Part shown: piece by piece, positions 11,789 to 22,796 of the stretch
How positions within the stretch are numbered: position 1 is the first letter of the stretch
How the letters are laid out: each line of letters starts with the position of its first letter
Source: Batrachochytrium dendrobatidis JAM81
Taxonomy: Eukaryota; Chytridiomycota; Chytridiomycetes; Rhizophydiales
Reading direction: 5' to 3'
Length of the DNA: 64,000 nucleotides
Assembly: GCF_000203795.2 (NCBI RefSeq)
Contig: NW_006281100.1
Location: 1,385,099-1,449,098 of the forward strand
Program-made: the position numbers and the translations under genes
The notes under the pieces: generated by a model
What the model was told of the DNA's origin: nothing
Databases searched by the model: none
What the model saw: the letters and a program-made list of their open reading frames with translations, nothing else

Positions 11789-13982
11789 ATGTTTATTGCT
11801 GCTGCTATTGTATTTGGTCTTGCTACTTCTGCTTTCGCGATTCCGTCAACTCCGATTATATCGCTGCCTGCCTTTTATTCGCCCCAAACCGTGGCCAAGT
11901 TTACCTCGACTATTCCCAATGGTCTGGCTACTTCCAGTTTGACCACTCTTAAAAATATTGCCAGCGACCACCTTCACAAGTCTCTTGCTCTTGGTTCAGG
12001 AGTGACTATTGTTCCATCTGCTTCGTAAGTTGATTAAAATTTATTAAATCAATTGGTACATCTACAATTCAACATTTTATATATTTTATCTAAATAGGTT
12101 CCAAGACAACCATAGCGGTGTGTACCATAATTATGTTACCCAGGCAGTTAATGGTGTTGTGATTGCCAATTCAGTTGCTTCGGTTTCTACTGATAAAAGC
12201 GGAAATATCATCTCCCAAACAAGTTCATGGGTAAATGTCCAGTCTGAGCCCAATCTCGGCAGGTTTTCGAGTTTAAAGACAATCTCTCCAGTCGATGCTC
12301 TGGTTGCTCTTGCTGCTTCATTAGGCATCCAAATCGACGGGAAAACGCTTACGACATCGCCTGATCCAAATTTCCCTGAATCACTGGTGATTCATGGTGC
12401 ACAAAGTATTACCAATCAAACAATTACTGTTAGTGACAAATTGTACAAAACTGCCTCGAGTCTGCGTCCTGTTTGGGAGTGCAGTTTACCATTGAGCGTG
12501 TCGTGGATTTCTGCTTTTGTCGACAAGGAAACCGGCAAGGTTCTCGGGGCTTCTGATTGGTCGTCATCTGCTGTTCGAACTGAAGATGGCCGTATTATTC
12601 CTCAAGGTTTGCCTAATGATACTCACACTAGTTTGACTCGCAGGTCTTTAGTTGTTATCGACAAAAGACAACGTCGCATTCCTACTCGTAGACCTCGTCG
12701 AACCAGGACTACTACAGCTCGCAAAAATCGTGCTCAGCAAACTACTTCATCACCCAACCCTACTGCTGGTCCTGACACTCCATCGCCTAACCCTCCACCC
12801 ACCGGAAATATTCCACCTACTTCTTACCGTGTCATTCCGCTTGGTGGACGTGATCCACTGGCTTCAAAAGCAACTCTTGTTCAAAATCCGTTTGATAAGG
12901 AAGCTTCTCCGCTCGGCTGGCACGACAAAAATGACTCTCAGGGCTCAACCTCTATTACTAGCGGTAACAATGTAATTGCTCACGACAATTCCAACAACTC
13001 CAACAATCCAAGCTCTGGCTTAACCACCGCCAACAGCTTTGATTTCGATTTTCAATTTGATGACAAGAACCAAGATCCATCAGAGTATAAAGATGCGTCT
13101 GTTACCAATGTCTTTTTTTTGACAAATGCATATCACGACATCCTGTTCAAATATGGATTTGATGAACAGTCTGGCAACTTTCAACAATCCAATATCGGTG
13201 GCCAAGGAAGAGGAAATGATGCAGTTTTGGCCCATGTGCAGGATGGATCAGGTCTAAACAATGCCAACTTTAATACCCCACCAGATGGACGAACTGGTGT
13301 TATGCGCATGTTCCTTTTTGACACTACCAATCCAAAACGCGATGCTGCATTTGATAACGGTGTTGTGCTGCACGAACTGACTCATGGTTTATCAAATCGT
13401 TTGACTGGTGGGCCTAGCAACTCCAACTGTTTGCAACGCACCGAGTCTGGTGGAATGGGCGAAGGATGGTCAGATCTAGTTGCATTGGTGCTTGAAATGG
13501 TAGAATCTGATACTGCAGCTACCCCAAAACCTGTTGGTGTCTATGTCACCAATGATCTACAAACAGGCATCCGTCAATTCCCTTACTCCACCGATCTGAC
13601 AATTAACACCCATACATACAGTAAACTCAGTACCACTCGAGAAGTTCACGATGTTGGTGAGGTTTGGGCTACAATGCTTTTTGAAGTTTACTGGAACATG
13701 GTGGGCAAGCTTGGATTCACTCCCAACCTTAAAGACGATGCTAAATCTGGAAAAGGCAATGCCGTGTTTTTGCAGATTTTGGTTGATGGAATGAAACTTC
13801 AACCTTGCAATCCTACATTTATTCAAGCAAGGGATGCAATTATCCAGGCAGACAAGGCGGCAAATAACGGTGCTAATTTGTGTGAGATCCAAAAAGGATT
13901 TGCTAAACGTGGTTTAGGCATAAACGCTCAAGATGATGGTTCTTTTGTTGATGATTCTACTGTTGATCCTTCATGCTCTTGA
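11789..13982 (+). CDS. Secreted M36 metalloprotease (fungalysin)
   Basis: Zinc endopeptidase made as a secreted pre-pro-enzyme. Exons 11789-12024 and 12098-13982, intron beginning GTAAGT and ending TAG; 706 residues. Residues 1 to about 17 form a signal peptide (hydrophobic core ending in AFA). An FTP-type propeptide follows (VTQAVNGVVIANS). A basic and Pro/Thr-rich linker (about 12660-12820, with RRIPTRRPRRTR) may mark propeptide processing. The catalytic domain carries HELTH (zinc ligands and catalytic Glu, about 13372-13386) and the downstream GEGWSD Glu ligand. ATG 11789 was chosen over an in-frame upstream TTG because it places the signal peptide at the N-terminus. Fungalysins are expanded in Batrachochytrium and degrade host skin proteins such as keratin and collagen (established for the family). 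No break was seen. Confidence 0.95.
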
Positions 13983-14321
13983 TCTCTTGTATTTATTTGA
14001 CTTGCATTTAGTCGACTCTTGTATTTAGTCGACTCTTGTTGCCATTGTATGATTAGCCACATTTTATGTTGGGCTGACGCTTTGAATTTTGAAATGAAAC
14101 ATTCGTTTATATATTGATCTTTTACCTATTACACATACATTTAAATCTACCGGTAATGCTACACGTATATTTACATTGCTGTCAATAGATACAATAAAGG
14201 AAAACTGTCAGTAGGTGAAATAGTGGCTGCAAAAATATTTTCTGAGCTGTGCATAGCAAAGCACGAACAAACGGATTGAAGTGGTTCATCAGGAAGCATT
14301 GCATACCATCTAGTTCAGCGC
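13983..14321. other. 3' region of the fungalysin gene
   Basis: No gene. Just after the stop a short tandem duplication (CTTGTATTTAGTCGACT unit) is visible at about 14002-14040. Otherwise AT-rich unique sequence up to the start of island A. Confidence 0.5.
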
Positions 14322-14768
14322 ATCACATCATGCTGATGTATGTCGATCGGTATCACATTGCAAATGACTGTCATCCAATGACTGCAATGCAATACCGTGC
14401 ATGTATTGTGATTGATACGTTGTGCACCATCAGCCAGTGTGCAACTGTCACTTGATATATCGACTCTGATATGCAACAACATGCTGTGTTTACCATGATC
14501 AGGTTTTTGATCAATCTCTGACTCACGGTACATGATTTGTCATGTTGGATCGTGTGGATGTGTCATGGACTGCAATTTAGTTGCAAACACACATATGTTT
14601 GACATTGACTGATGCATACTGTGCAACGACTGATCAGTGCAGGTGTAATTGCACACTTGGTGGTATTGTGCATTACGGTTGTTTGACAATGGATGAATGC
14701 TGGATTAGTCGGTCATATGCAACCCATTTGAATCGACCTATTTGAACAATCACTCGATGCAACTGACA
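14322..14768 (+). repeat. T repeat, copy T1 (left end of island A)
   Basis: Starts CATGCTGATGTATGTCGATC and matches 32935-33378, 39010-39455 and 55713-56157 closely. Copies T2 to T4 extend about 190 bp further left than T1. No long open frame; dense in short palindromes around TGATCA. Confidence 0.85.
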
Positions 14769-15259
14769 AAAAACACTGCCAGCCAATGTTTGCACGGTAC
14801 GAATATGGTTTGTTTGCATCAAATCATTACACAATCTGTATCTTAGCACTCGTTTATTCAAAATAAAATGTATTCAACCACATGTTCAAACATGTTTGGC
14901 TACAGACAGTTTGTGGGATAAACTGCACATCATCGACTGAGCTACACTGCATGATCTACTATGCCATTGATACACACGTTCAATTCAGCAATGCAGCTGT
15001 ATTACAATGCTGACAACTATCTGAACCAATTCAGTATAATATGTTACAACTATATATATTCCATTGACACATCAACAGTCATACATACCGATTGTTGAAC
15101 ATGCTCGTGTTGGTTGGTGTGCATTGATACAAGTTGTCAGAGCCAACCAACAAATCACTATATTTGTACGGATTGTGTACCATGGCATATGTTTGAACAG
15201 ATACTGCACGAATCATTATCATTTGGATTGAATAATCAACAAATACCATTGTGACTGCA
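14769..15259. other. Non-coding left arm of island A
   Basis: Nearly identical to 39456-39947. Short open stretches on the minus strand are conserved between copies but have no recognisable domain, and the copies are too similar for conservation to be informative. Confidence 0.5.
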
Positions 15260-15623
15260 CATGTATTGCATATCTCGGATAAACTGTCTGGACTGAAAAT
15301 CGCGGACATGTGACAGCAAATTGATGTTCATTATAGTCGAGAAGTAAATCACAGTTGATCAAAGATGTGAATGGATGAACCAATGTTGGATTGTGTTATT
15401 AAAGAACAAGAAAAAATGCGTTTTTATAAAGTTGGAGAGCAGAGAAACGAAAGTATGCGAGTTCTCACTCAGACATCATGGTCGAGTCTTTGATTACTAT
15501 ATATCTTCCATCAGAGATGGTTGTGATATCACAATTGGTGATCACAGCCCAAACACATATAAAGGGTTCACACACACTCAGTGAAAATCAATAGACTGCA
15601 CATCTCAACACTTCAAGTCTTAT
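15260..15623 (+). repeat. Direct repeat R, left copy
   Basis: Nearly identical to 17592-17954; begins TGTATTGCATATCTCGG in both. Island B has a single copy at about 39948-40310. With the right copy it brackets the CRN-like gene at 15974-17416. Confidence 0.9.
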
Positions 15624-15973
15624 ACAAGAACATACACTATTAATTGTCTAACATTTTTCAGTCAACAATTAACATGTGTTACTGATTGTGTTCCCACGTA
15701 GTATTAAATTCCATCGGAATAGGAACATCAACCAAGTCTTTCAATTTCAACAGTACCTTAGTTTAGTAGTTTCTTCATGAGTTTGAACATTTGATTAACC
15801 AAGAAATAGTAAATCATAGCGTGCACAGGATAGAGTAAAACAAGCTTTTAAACTTATTTGCTTTTGAATATTTGAGAATTGGCTAGAACTATTAGTAAAA
15901 CAACTGACTGAGATTATGGTTTTAAAAGGTTGAAACCGTGGTTGATTTCTCTTTCCCAAACTAAAAATCACAA

Positions 15974-17416
15974 ATGAATACTCGAGAGAAAATAGCCGAG
16001 CAACAGGCGGAGCTTGCTGTTCTTAATAATATCTACAAAAAAGACCTCTTAAAGTGGACTACGGAGGAAACAATTATGTATGGAAACAAGGAGGCCGTTT
16101 CAATTAAAAAGGACTTGGTTGATGTTTCTATTCAGCAGTTGGCTGTTGAGCTGTTATTCGAGAAAGACTTTGCTGCCTGGAGTTCAGCTGAAAAGAGAAG
16201 GTACGGGAACCAGGAAGAGGCTGCATTGGAGCAACTGCGAGAGAAAAGTAAGCAACTGCGAGAGAAAGAGAAGCAACTACGAGAGGAAGAAAAGCAACTA
16301 CGAGAACAGCAGATTATTCTACTTCAACTTAAAGAAAAGACACTTGTTCAAGGTAGCAAAAGTCCTATTCAAGGCTTTGTTGATGCGGGACAAAGTTCTT
16401 CGTTTACACAACAGATTGAAGACATCAAAGCAGATATCAGCAAACTTCAAGAATCAAGCAGCAAACTCCAAGAATCAGACAGCAAACTCCAAGAATCAAG
16501 CAGCAAACTTCAAGAAACTGTTTCAAATTATATCCAGGAAGCAGAAACTATGTCAATATCCAAACTCACTATTGACAAGATTCAAAAGGATGGCTATACT
16601 CTTATCGCAAGCTCAGTCAATTCAATCAATGATTCAGATTATAAAATTGCAGATAAATTCCACGAATTTCAATGGCCAGTAAAGAATAACAAAAAGGATA
16701 AAAAAAACAAAGACGCATATCTTGGATACCTATCGGCATTTGTTGAACCATTTTATCGCCTCCAAGCCAAGGCTTCAATCGAATGGCCTCATCTCTACTC
16801 TGAAGTCGGTATCAATCCACATCATTTGAGTGGAGAGGCTGATTTATATGTAATGCCAACAGCCTGTACTCTGATTAGTAGAAACCAGCTGTCGATGGTT
16901 TTTCGAATGAAATCCAATGAAATCAATTCAAACGACTTGGCACAAGCTATTGGATGCGTCGTTGCCGCAAATTCTTTGTTTGACGTACCCGGTCGTCCTT
17001 CCCCTGTTGGTGTTCTATCGGACTTTATTGACCAGTGGTGCTTGATTTGGATTAGTAAAGACGGAGAAGTGATCTATGCTAATATGGAGAAAGATTCGGA
17101 GCTACGCGGAAAACCTCTCACCCGTCTAACCGCCATGTACTATATACAAAAGCATTTGGAACATTATAACCAATTACTCAACGATGAGAACACCAAGAAA
17201 CGCCGAGCAGAACATACTGGATGGGCATTTGATGAATTTGAAGCTGGAGTCTTGAAACAAATGGTGTTGGTTGCTGAAGACAATATGCGTGATTTGCTGG
17301 AGACGGATGAAGAAATAGCCATGTATGATATGAGAAAAAGAATGCGAAATACTCCTTTATTTCAATTCCCTCGTCTGCCAAAGGACTTTCATATTTTTCC
17401 TAAGTTTACGGAATAA
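15974..17416 (+). CDS. CRN-like coiled-coil protein with possible PD-(D/E)XK-type C-terminal domain
   Basis: Intact 480-residue single-exon frame. Residues about 1-85 carry two related WxxxEEKxxYGN-like segments. Residues about 85-120 are a charged coiled coil made of repeated QLREKEK units; residues about 155-185 repeat a KLQESSS unit. The C-terminal half has GEADLY followed by VFRMKSNE...AQAIGCVVAAN, which resembles the D...(E)xK core of restriction-endonuclease-like domains found at the C-terminus of many CRN effectors, but Arg stands where the core Glu is expected. No signal peptide and no ubiquitin-like header are evident. It is present only in island A, between two direct repeats. Similarity to chytrid/oomycete Crinkler-type proteins is judged by eye; a non-catalytic or unrelated coiled-coil protein remains possible. 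Confidence 0.55.
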   Translation: MNTREKIAEQQAELAVLNNIYKKDLLKWTTEETIMYGNKEAVSIKKDLVDVSIQQLAVELLFEKDFAAWSSAEKRRYGNQEEAALEQLREKSKQLREKEKQLREEEKQLREQQIILLQLKEKTLVQGSKSPIQGFVDAGQSSSFTQQIEDIKADISKLQESSSKLQESDSKLQESSSKLQETVSNYIQEAETMSISKLTIDKIQKDGYTLIASSVNSINDSDYKIADKFHEFQWPVKNNKKDKKNKDAYLGYLSAFVEPFYRLQAKASIEWPHLYSEVGINPHHLSGEADLYVMPTACTLISRNQLSMVFRMKSNEINSNDLAQAIGCVVAANSLFDVPGRPSPVGVLSDFIDQWCLIWISKDGEVIYANMEKDSELRGKPLTRLTAMYYIQKHLEHYNQLLNDENTKKRRAEHTGWAFDEFEAGVLKQMVLVAEDNMRDLLETDEEIAMYDMRKRMRNTPLFQFPRLPKDFHIFPKFTE

Positions 17417-17591
17417 ATTGCTTTATGTTTTAAATATTTCCAAAGAATGTTCATTGACAACGTTATCAATCGATGGCTTGAATGAATGGAAATTGAATTC
17501 ATTGCTGTGGATTTATATCAAGTATGAGCAAGTTATACGCTATAATCCCAACTAACAAGGCGACTACTGTTATATCCTAATATTTATTCTC
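17417..17591. other. 3' region of the CRN-like gene up to repeat R
   Basis: Short non-coding stretch unique to island A; no repeat or motif recognised. Confidence 0.4.
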
Positions 17592-17954
17592 TGTATTGCA
17601 TATCTCGGATAAACTGTCTGGACTGAAAATCGCGGACATGTGACAGCAAATTGATGTTCATTATAGTCGAGAAGTAAATCACAGTTGATCAAAGATGTGA
17701 ATGGATGAACCAATGTTGGATTGTGTTATTAAAGAACAAGAAAAAATGCGTTTTTATAAAGTTGGAGAGCAGAGAAACGAAAGTATGCGAGTTCTCACTC
17801 AGACATCATGATCGAGTCTTTGATTACTATATATCTTCCATCAGAGATGGTTGTGATATCACAATTGGTGATCACAGCCCAAACACATATAAAGGGTTCA
17901 CACACACTCAGTGAAAATCAATAGACTGCACATCTTAACATTTCAAGCCATATA
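17592..17954 (+). repeat. Direct repeat R, right copy
   Basis: Second copy of 15260-15623. It continues without a break into sequence collinear with island B (17954 onward with 40310 onward), whereas the left copy continues collinear with B on its upstream side. Confidence 0.9.
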
Positions 17955-18200
17955 CGAGGGATAAACTCTGTATACTGTAGGGCATCTGGATTCAGTGATT
18001 ATTTTGGAATTGGTGACAAGGTCAGAATCTTGAAAGTGAAGGCTTTTCAAAAGGGATATGTGCCAACATTTATCAAATATATGCGGGAGATGGATACTCC
18101 TATCTACTACAAAACAATAAGGCAGTTCAGCTCGAGTAACGGTACAACATTTATGAATTACAAAATATTACTTGATTTTCCAGGTGCATTTGATACACCA
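17955..18200 (+). pseudogene. Decayed integrase C-terminal-like fragment (copy A)
   Basis: Translation gives GDKVRILKVKAFQKGY, a pattern typical of the region after the catalytic core of retroviral-type integrases (LTR retroelements and Maverick/Polinton). Compared with B (about 40355-40546), A lacks 13 nt between two ATCAAAT repeats at about 18080, which shifts the frame. No other part of an element is recognisable here. Confidence 0.45.
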
Positions 18201-18649
18201 ATATGAGAACAGCCATTGATCCAAACGGAGCGTCGGAACAAGCGTGAAATTACCGAGTTAATGGAATATACTCTTGAACCGCTACATGAAAAGACTAATG
18301 TATTTACATGAAATTATTGTGTTGGGTAATACTATACAATGAATTTCGAAATCAATACCACAATGAATATCTTGAACGCATACGGAATTGGAATCATTGC
18401 AACCCAAATGAAAATGAGCAATTGTGACAATGGCATCGAGATTATTATCAAAGAAACAAGGATAAAGACCAGAAAACATACAGATAATACTATTCATTAA
18501 ACTCCGATCTCGAGAAGGAGAAGGAGAGTAAAAAAAGGGTAAAGAAAGCAAAAACACAATTCCAGAACAATAAATAGAAACAATCACAACAAGTGCTTTA
18601 TTCAAGCAGATATAAAGATACATTGATTAAACACGGAAAAGAGACTTGT
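18201..18649. other. Spacer between integrase fragment and HNH gene (copy A)
   Basis: Includes a short readable frame fragment (REITELMEYTLEPLHEK) conserved in B and probably part of the same decayed element. Otherwise AT-rich with no supported gene. Confidence 0.4.
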
Positions 18650-20000
18650 TCATTCAGAGTAGATTAACAAGTGATTTCCACAACGATGGACATGATTGAC
18701 ATGATACCGAGTTGTCCCACCACAGTGTAAAAAGACTGCACTATCAGTTCCACGATCATTGGTAGCAACAACATCATTACTGGAATCTGAATGTGTCATC
18801 AATTGATGAGACATTGTTGGTTGACAAACTGTCTCACTGCAATGGAAAGAGACATTTGAGTTGCTTTCATTATTGCTTGAATTCAAAAGTGTCAACATCA
18901 ACTGTTGGTATTCACACTCACTACAATGCCAACTATTGCTGTAACAGAAACCAGTCTCTTGTAATGAATACACAACTTTATCGAGTATTTTCAATGATCA
19001 AAGTAGCACTCGATTGCATCCATTTCTCGATATGCTTACTCTGGTAATCGACAGGAGTACAGCCATCATCATCATATGGACAACATTCATCGTCAGATTC
19101 TACACCACCAGCAATACACCAAATGAGACATGTTGTCTTGTGGAGCTCTAGTGCGTTCATGTTTGGTAGTCAAGTGAGATTGTTGTGAATGAAACACAAT
19201 GTCATTTCACTGTTGGATTCGACTGTTTGTCGATTGTCAGTCCATCTCTTTTGCCTTGTTCTGCGGATAACTTCCAAATCTTCAATTGTCTCAATCCACT
19301 TCTTGTGCTTGTCACTTGTCAGATCATTCGTCTCTTTGATCACCAGTTTGTCATCCACATATTGCTTTAGTTTACCAAATTGGTCATGTCAATTGATACA
19401 CAACAACAGTCCGTTCTGTATTTGATGTTTCTGCGTCAAACCAGCTCGTAACAAGATGGATGGTTTGTTGTATGCCATTCCAATGTTCTTTTGTGATATG
19501 ATGTGTGCTCCTTGCAAGGACAACTTATCCCAGCAAAACAAGCAGACGCCGTCTCTCTTTTCAACTGCCTTGTTCAAGTCCTTGTGCTGTAGCTCACTCA
19601 CTTTTGCAACATAGTCCAGATCATCAGCAGAGTTGTTTCTTGATGTTGGGTTTGATGAAACTGGAGTGTGACAGCTGGATGAATCGTTGTAGTCTTTGTG
19701 GAATGGCAGTATGTAATACCCAAACATGTCATCAATGAATGTACAATGATGTTTTGGGTCTGCCAACTGGATCTTGGTTGAGAATTCCTGCTGCTCTGCA
19801 AATTGGTTGGCAGTCAGCAGGTTGTGCAGTCGAGTGATGTGTGAGGTTTCTCCCTCTTGGATGATTCCCAAAAACAAACCTCGTTTGTTGTCATCCTGTC
19901 ACAACTCCTTCTGTCTCTGTGTTGGTATAGCTTGAGTGCTGATTTGGTAGTATTCATTCAACAGTTGTGTTGTTGCTGTCTTTGTTGTTTCGATATTCAT
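18650..20000 (-). pseudogene. HNH-type nuclease-domain gene, copy A (disrupted)
   Basis: Read from ATG 20000 on the minus strand. The core reads CLFCWDKLSLQGAHIISQ...QNGLLLCIN, the HNH pattern with CxxC, AHII and NG-x-LC. In A the next Cys codon of the LCxxCH motif is TGA (19389-19391; TGC in B), which removes the end of the motif. A second TGA, at 19899-19901, is shared with B. A lacks 9 nt present in B at about 19353. A downstream part (19160-18650) encodes Cys/His-rich segments in other frames. HNH domains are DNA nucleases found in mobile elements and some effectors; the role here is unknown. It is divergent (head to head) from the CRN gene at 20376. Confidence 0.6.
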
Positions 20001-20375
20001 TTGATGTTTTTTGACAAAAGAATGAAACTCGAACCAACCAAAATAAACGCAGTCAACAATCAAATTGGACAATATTCACCAATAATCTTTTAAACTCGTA
20101 CAGTTTGTACAGTGTTGTCATAAAAGTCATGGTTTGACACATTTTCATCAAGTTATCAGCGAGTATCAGTGAGTATCAATCAACAAAATTGGTCTCGTTG
20201 ATTGATATACTATTATAATGTAATCAATTGAGTTGAATTGACACTCGATCGAACAATACAAATAAACACAAAATTGTTTAGACAATATTCAAAGTGTGAA
20301 TTTGTTTCATTCTTCACACAATATTAAGTTTTGAATTCAAGTCGCTTTTTTTGTTTCTTTTCTTTCACAATTGTA
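20001..20375. promoter_or_regulatory. Divergent intergenic region between HNH and CRN genes (copy A)
   Basis: 375 bp between the two divergent start codons; equivalent to 42366-42738 in B. Contains a repeated GAGTATCA motif (about 20158-20180) and a pyrimidine-rich tract just before the CRN ATG. Bidirectional promoter role is inferred from position only. Confidence 0.4.
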
Positions 20376-22796
20376 ATGGAAAATAAAGTATTTTATATCA
20401 AATATCTTGACAACCAGTCAGTGAAAATCAAAACTCACTTTGATGGAGAACTAGAGAGAAAAACCCCAATTTATAGTGTTTTGAAACTAATTGCTGCTTA
20501 CAAGACTGCCACCACTCCTCTCCTTGACGCTATTCCTGTTGACGAGCTCACTCTCCATTATGTGGTGAATGGTCCAGCAATTGCTTGGAATGAACCCCTG
20601 GCCTCCATTCAACATCCAGTTGGTTTTTACGGCCATTCACTGATTATAAAATCAAGGAGTGGTGTGAATGTTGTAAAGTTTTCCAATCCAAACCAAATTC
20701 CCATGAGTGCCATTGATCTCTTGGAATGGCTTTCTGGATCGAATAATAGTTTTACAGTTGATTTGGCTGACAAACAAGTGCTATCTCAGCAGCAAACCAA
20801 TCTTAATCAAAAAGTTGTATTTCCGCTGGCTGGTCGAGAGAAATCGCTCCAGCACATTGCATCATGCTTTATGGCCACCTATCGACATCGTAGCAATATT
20901 GATCGGAATTTAAGACCTGTTCCTGTATGTACTGGTATGCCGGGATTGGGAGTATGCCGGGATTGGGAAAAACTCGACTTATGACAGAGTGCTCTATCAC
21001 AGTTTTAGACATGACAGAGACTCAAGGCAAACGACTTTCGGCATCGTTTCTTTTGGAAATGACACGAACCCATATGGCAAAATTGACAAGCTCCTTGGAA
21101 TCAAATGTTCATTTTCCTGGAGATTGCTCCATTCGTTTTTCAAGGCGCAATACATGTTTGATGATTGGATGCGTAGAAAGTCACCAAAGAACAGAAGCGA
21201 GCTCACAATGCAATTAGCTTTATCGACCATTGAACTTTATTGGAGTCAGAAAACTCGAGACAACATACTTTTATTTGTGGGAGTTGACGAGTATCAAAAA
21301 CTCGGTCAAGATGAACTGAGTTCTCTGCTGGATATCTTGTGTGCTTCTTCTTATCGTGCTAAAGTGTCAAGGCTTACACTTTTCTGTATGTTGGCGGGAA
21401 CTGACCTGAACATGATTCGTATTGCTCAATCATCACATCCTAATATTGAGAGAACGCCAACCCGGTTTCTAACTCACATGGAATCAATGGAGGTCATTGG
21501 TCCTTTTATTTCGGATATACACTGGATTCGTGGTCAGTGAAGCCTTTGCTCAAAATGCCTTTCATCTAAGCGGAGTGCCAAGACTACTGACTGAGTTTGC
21601 AAAACAAGTTGTATCCATGAAGCCGAATGATCTAACTGAACACAATTTTCGGGAGGCAAGAATGGTTGCGCTTTCAAACTTGCAGCATCATCAATTGTCA
21701 CTCGCTGATATTTTGAAGCTACTGGCGATTTCTTTTACAAACACGCCTGTTACATATCCACTAGACTGTCCGTTTTCTGAATCATCGCTACCTTCTGCAA
21801 GAAACCTTACTTGGAGTCAAATGGTTTCAAACGGGATGTGTCAAATTCAAGATGATGGTCAAGTGATTGTACCGTTCCATATCACTGTTCAGGCTTTGAA
21901 GAGGCCATTGAGTCAAAGCGTCGGTCTAAACCAATTTGAAGCGGCACTCCTATCATCGTTGAATGGTTTGTCGCTTGACGTTGAATATCCATTTTCCAAC
22001 ATGACTCGTTGGTCATCATGGGAGTATTTTGGCGCTAGTTTCTACTGTATCAGAATCAACTCGTTTCTTGTATTGGGAATATCGATACTTTCTTTGTCTG
22101 ATATACTGCATGAATCGCGGTTTGATTCAGGTATTTTCAATACTCAAGTTCACATCAGAATTGCTGAAGTTTTCCAATCAAACGAGCAATATGGACCTGA
22201 TATGCCACGGATGATCACTCGGAAAGACACCAGCTATTATTCCGTTGACTGGGTTGGCGGCGAGACATTGCAAATTGTAATCAATGGTGAGAATGGACCA
22301 GGAGTGGATATATACTTTATTCTAAAACGCGCAAAATACTGGCTATATCATAGTTTTGGATCAACGAAAACGACTTGGTTCTGATATTACAAACTCAGAT
22401 CTGACCACTTTCCGATCGAAATTACCGAACCCGCCAGCATTTTTAAACAAGTTCAAGTTGGACTCTGTTTTTGGTTTGATGAGCATATATTCACAGATTA
22501 ACATTAACCATGTTCCAGATTCAACGTATTTTGTTTCTGCATCAGATTATCTGTATTTTCATGGTCCACTCTATGATCATCCAGGTTGTTCTATGGCCAT
22601 TGATGTCAATTCTGCATTGAAAACATCGATTAAACAGATATTCTGCGGTACCAATGATGATCAGACGGATTTGGCAAACAAGGTCATTGAACAGTGCTAC
22701 AACAAACGCATTGCAAGCTATGATGAACTTGAATCATTGGTGTCACAATGGGGTGGAAAGTTGGACGAGTCGGCTCATGCAAGAATCAAGTTTTAA
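20376..22796 (+). pseudogene. CRN-type effector gene (ubiquitin-like header, P-loop NTPase, nuclease-like C-terminus), copy A, disrupted
   Basis: Order matches the Crinkler (CR) effector architecture: an N-terminal header (about 20376-20760), then FPLAGREKSL and the P-loop NTPase with a downstream LLFVGVDEYQ Walker-B-like segment (about 21270-21300), and a C-terminal region with GPGVDIYFILKR and a later LDQRKR segment, resembling the variant REase-like core of these proteins. Breaks: a 17-nt tandem duplication across the P-loop (20935-20951 repeated at 20952-20968), a 1-nt loss at about 21043, a frame change at about 21500-21540, and one at about 22326-22360. The last two are also in B. No introns with usable ends explain them. 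The header lacks the 2-nt deletion seen in B. Product probably not made full length. Confidence 0.75.

Noticed and set aside
15375..15584. 69-codon frame repeated at 17705 and 40062
   Set aside because: It lies in repeat R, so its conservation comes from the recent duplication; no domain, promoter or signal peptide.
19899..19901. Reading the repeated in-frame TGA codons as selenocysteine or tryptophan
   Set aside because: Housekeeping genes in the window use TGA as a normal stop (for example 6912-6914), and in several cases the other island copy shows the ordinary CGA or TGC codon.
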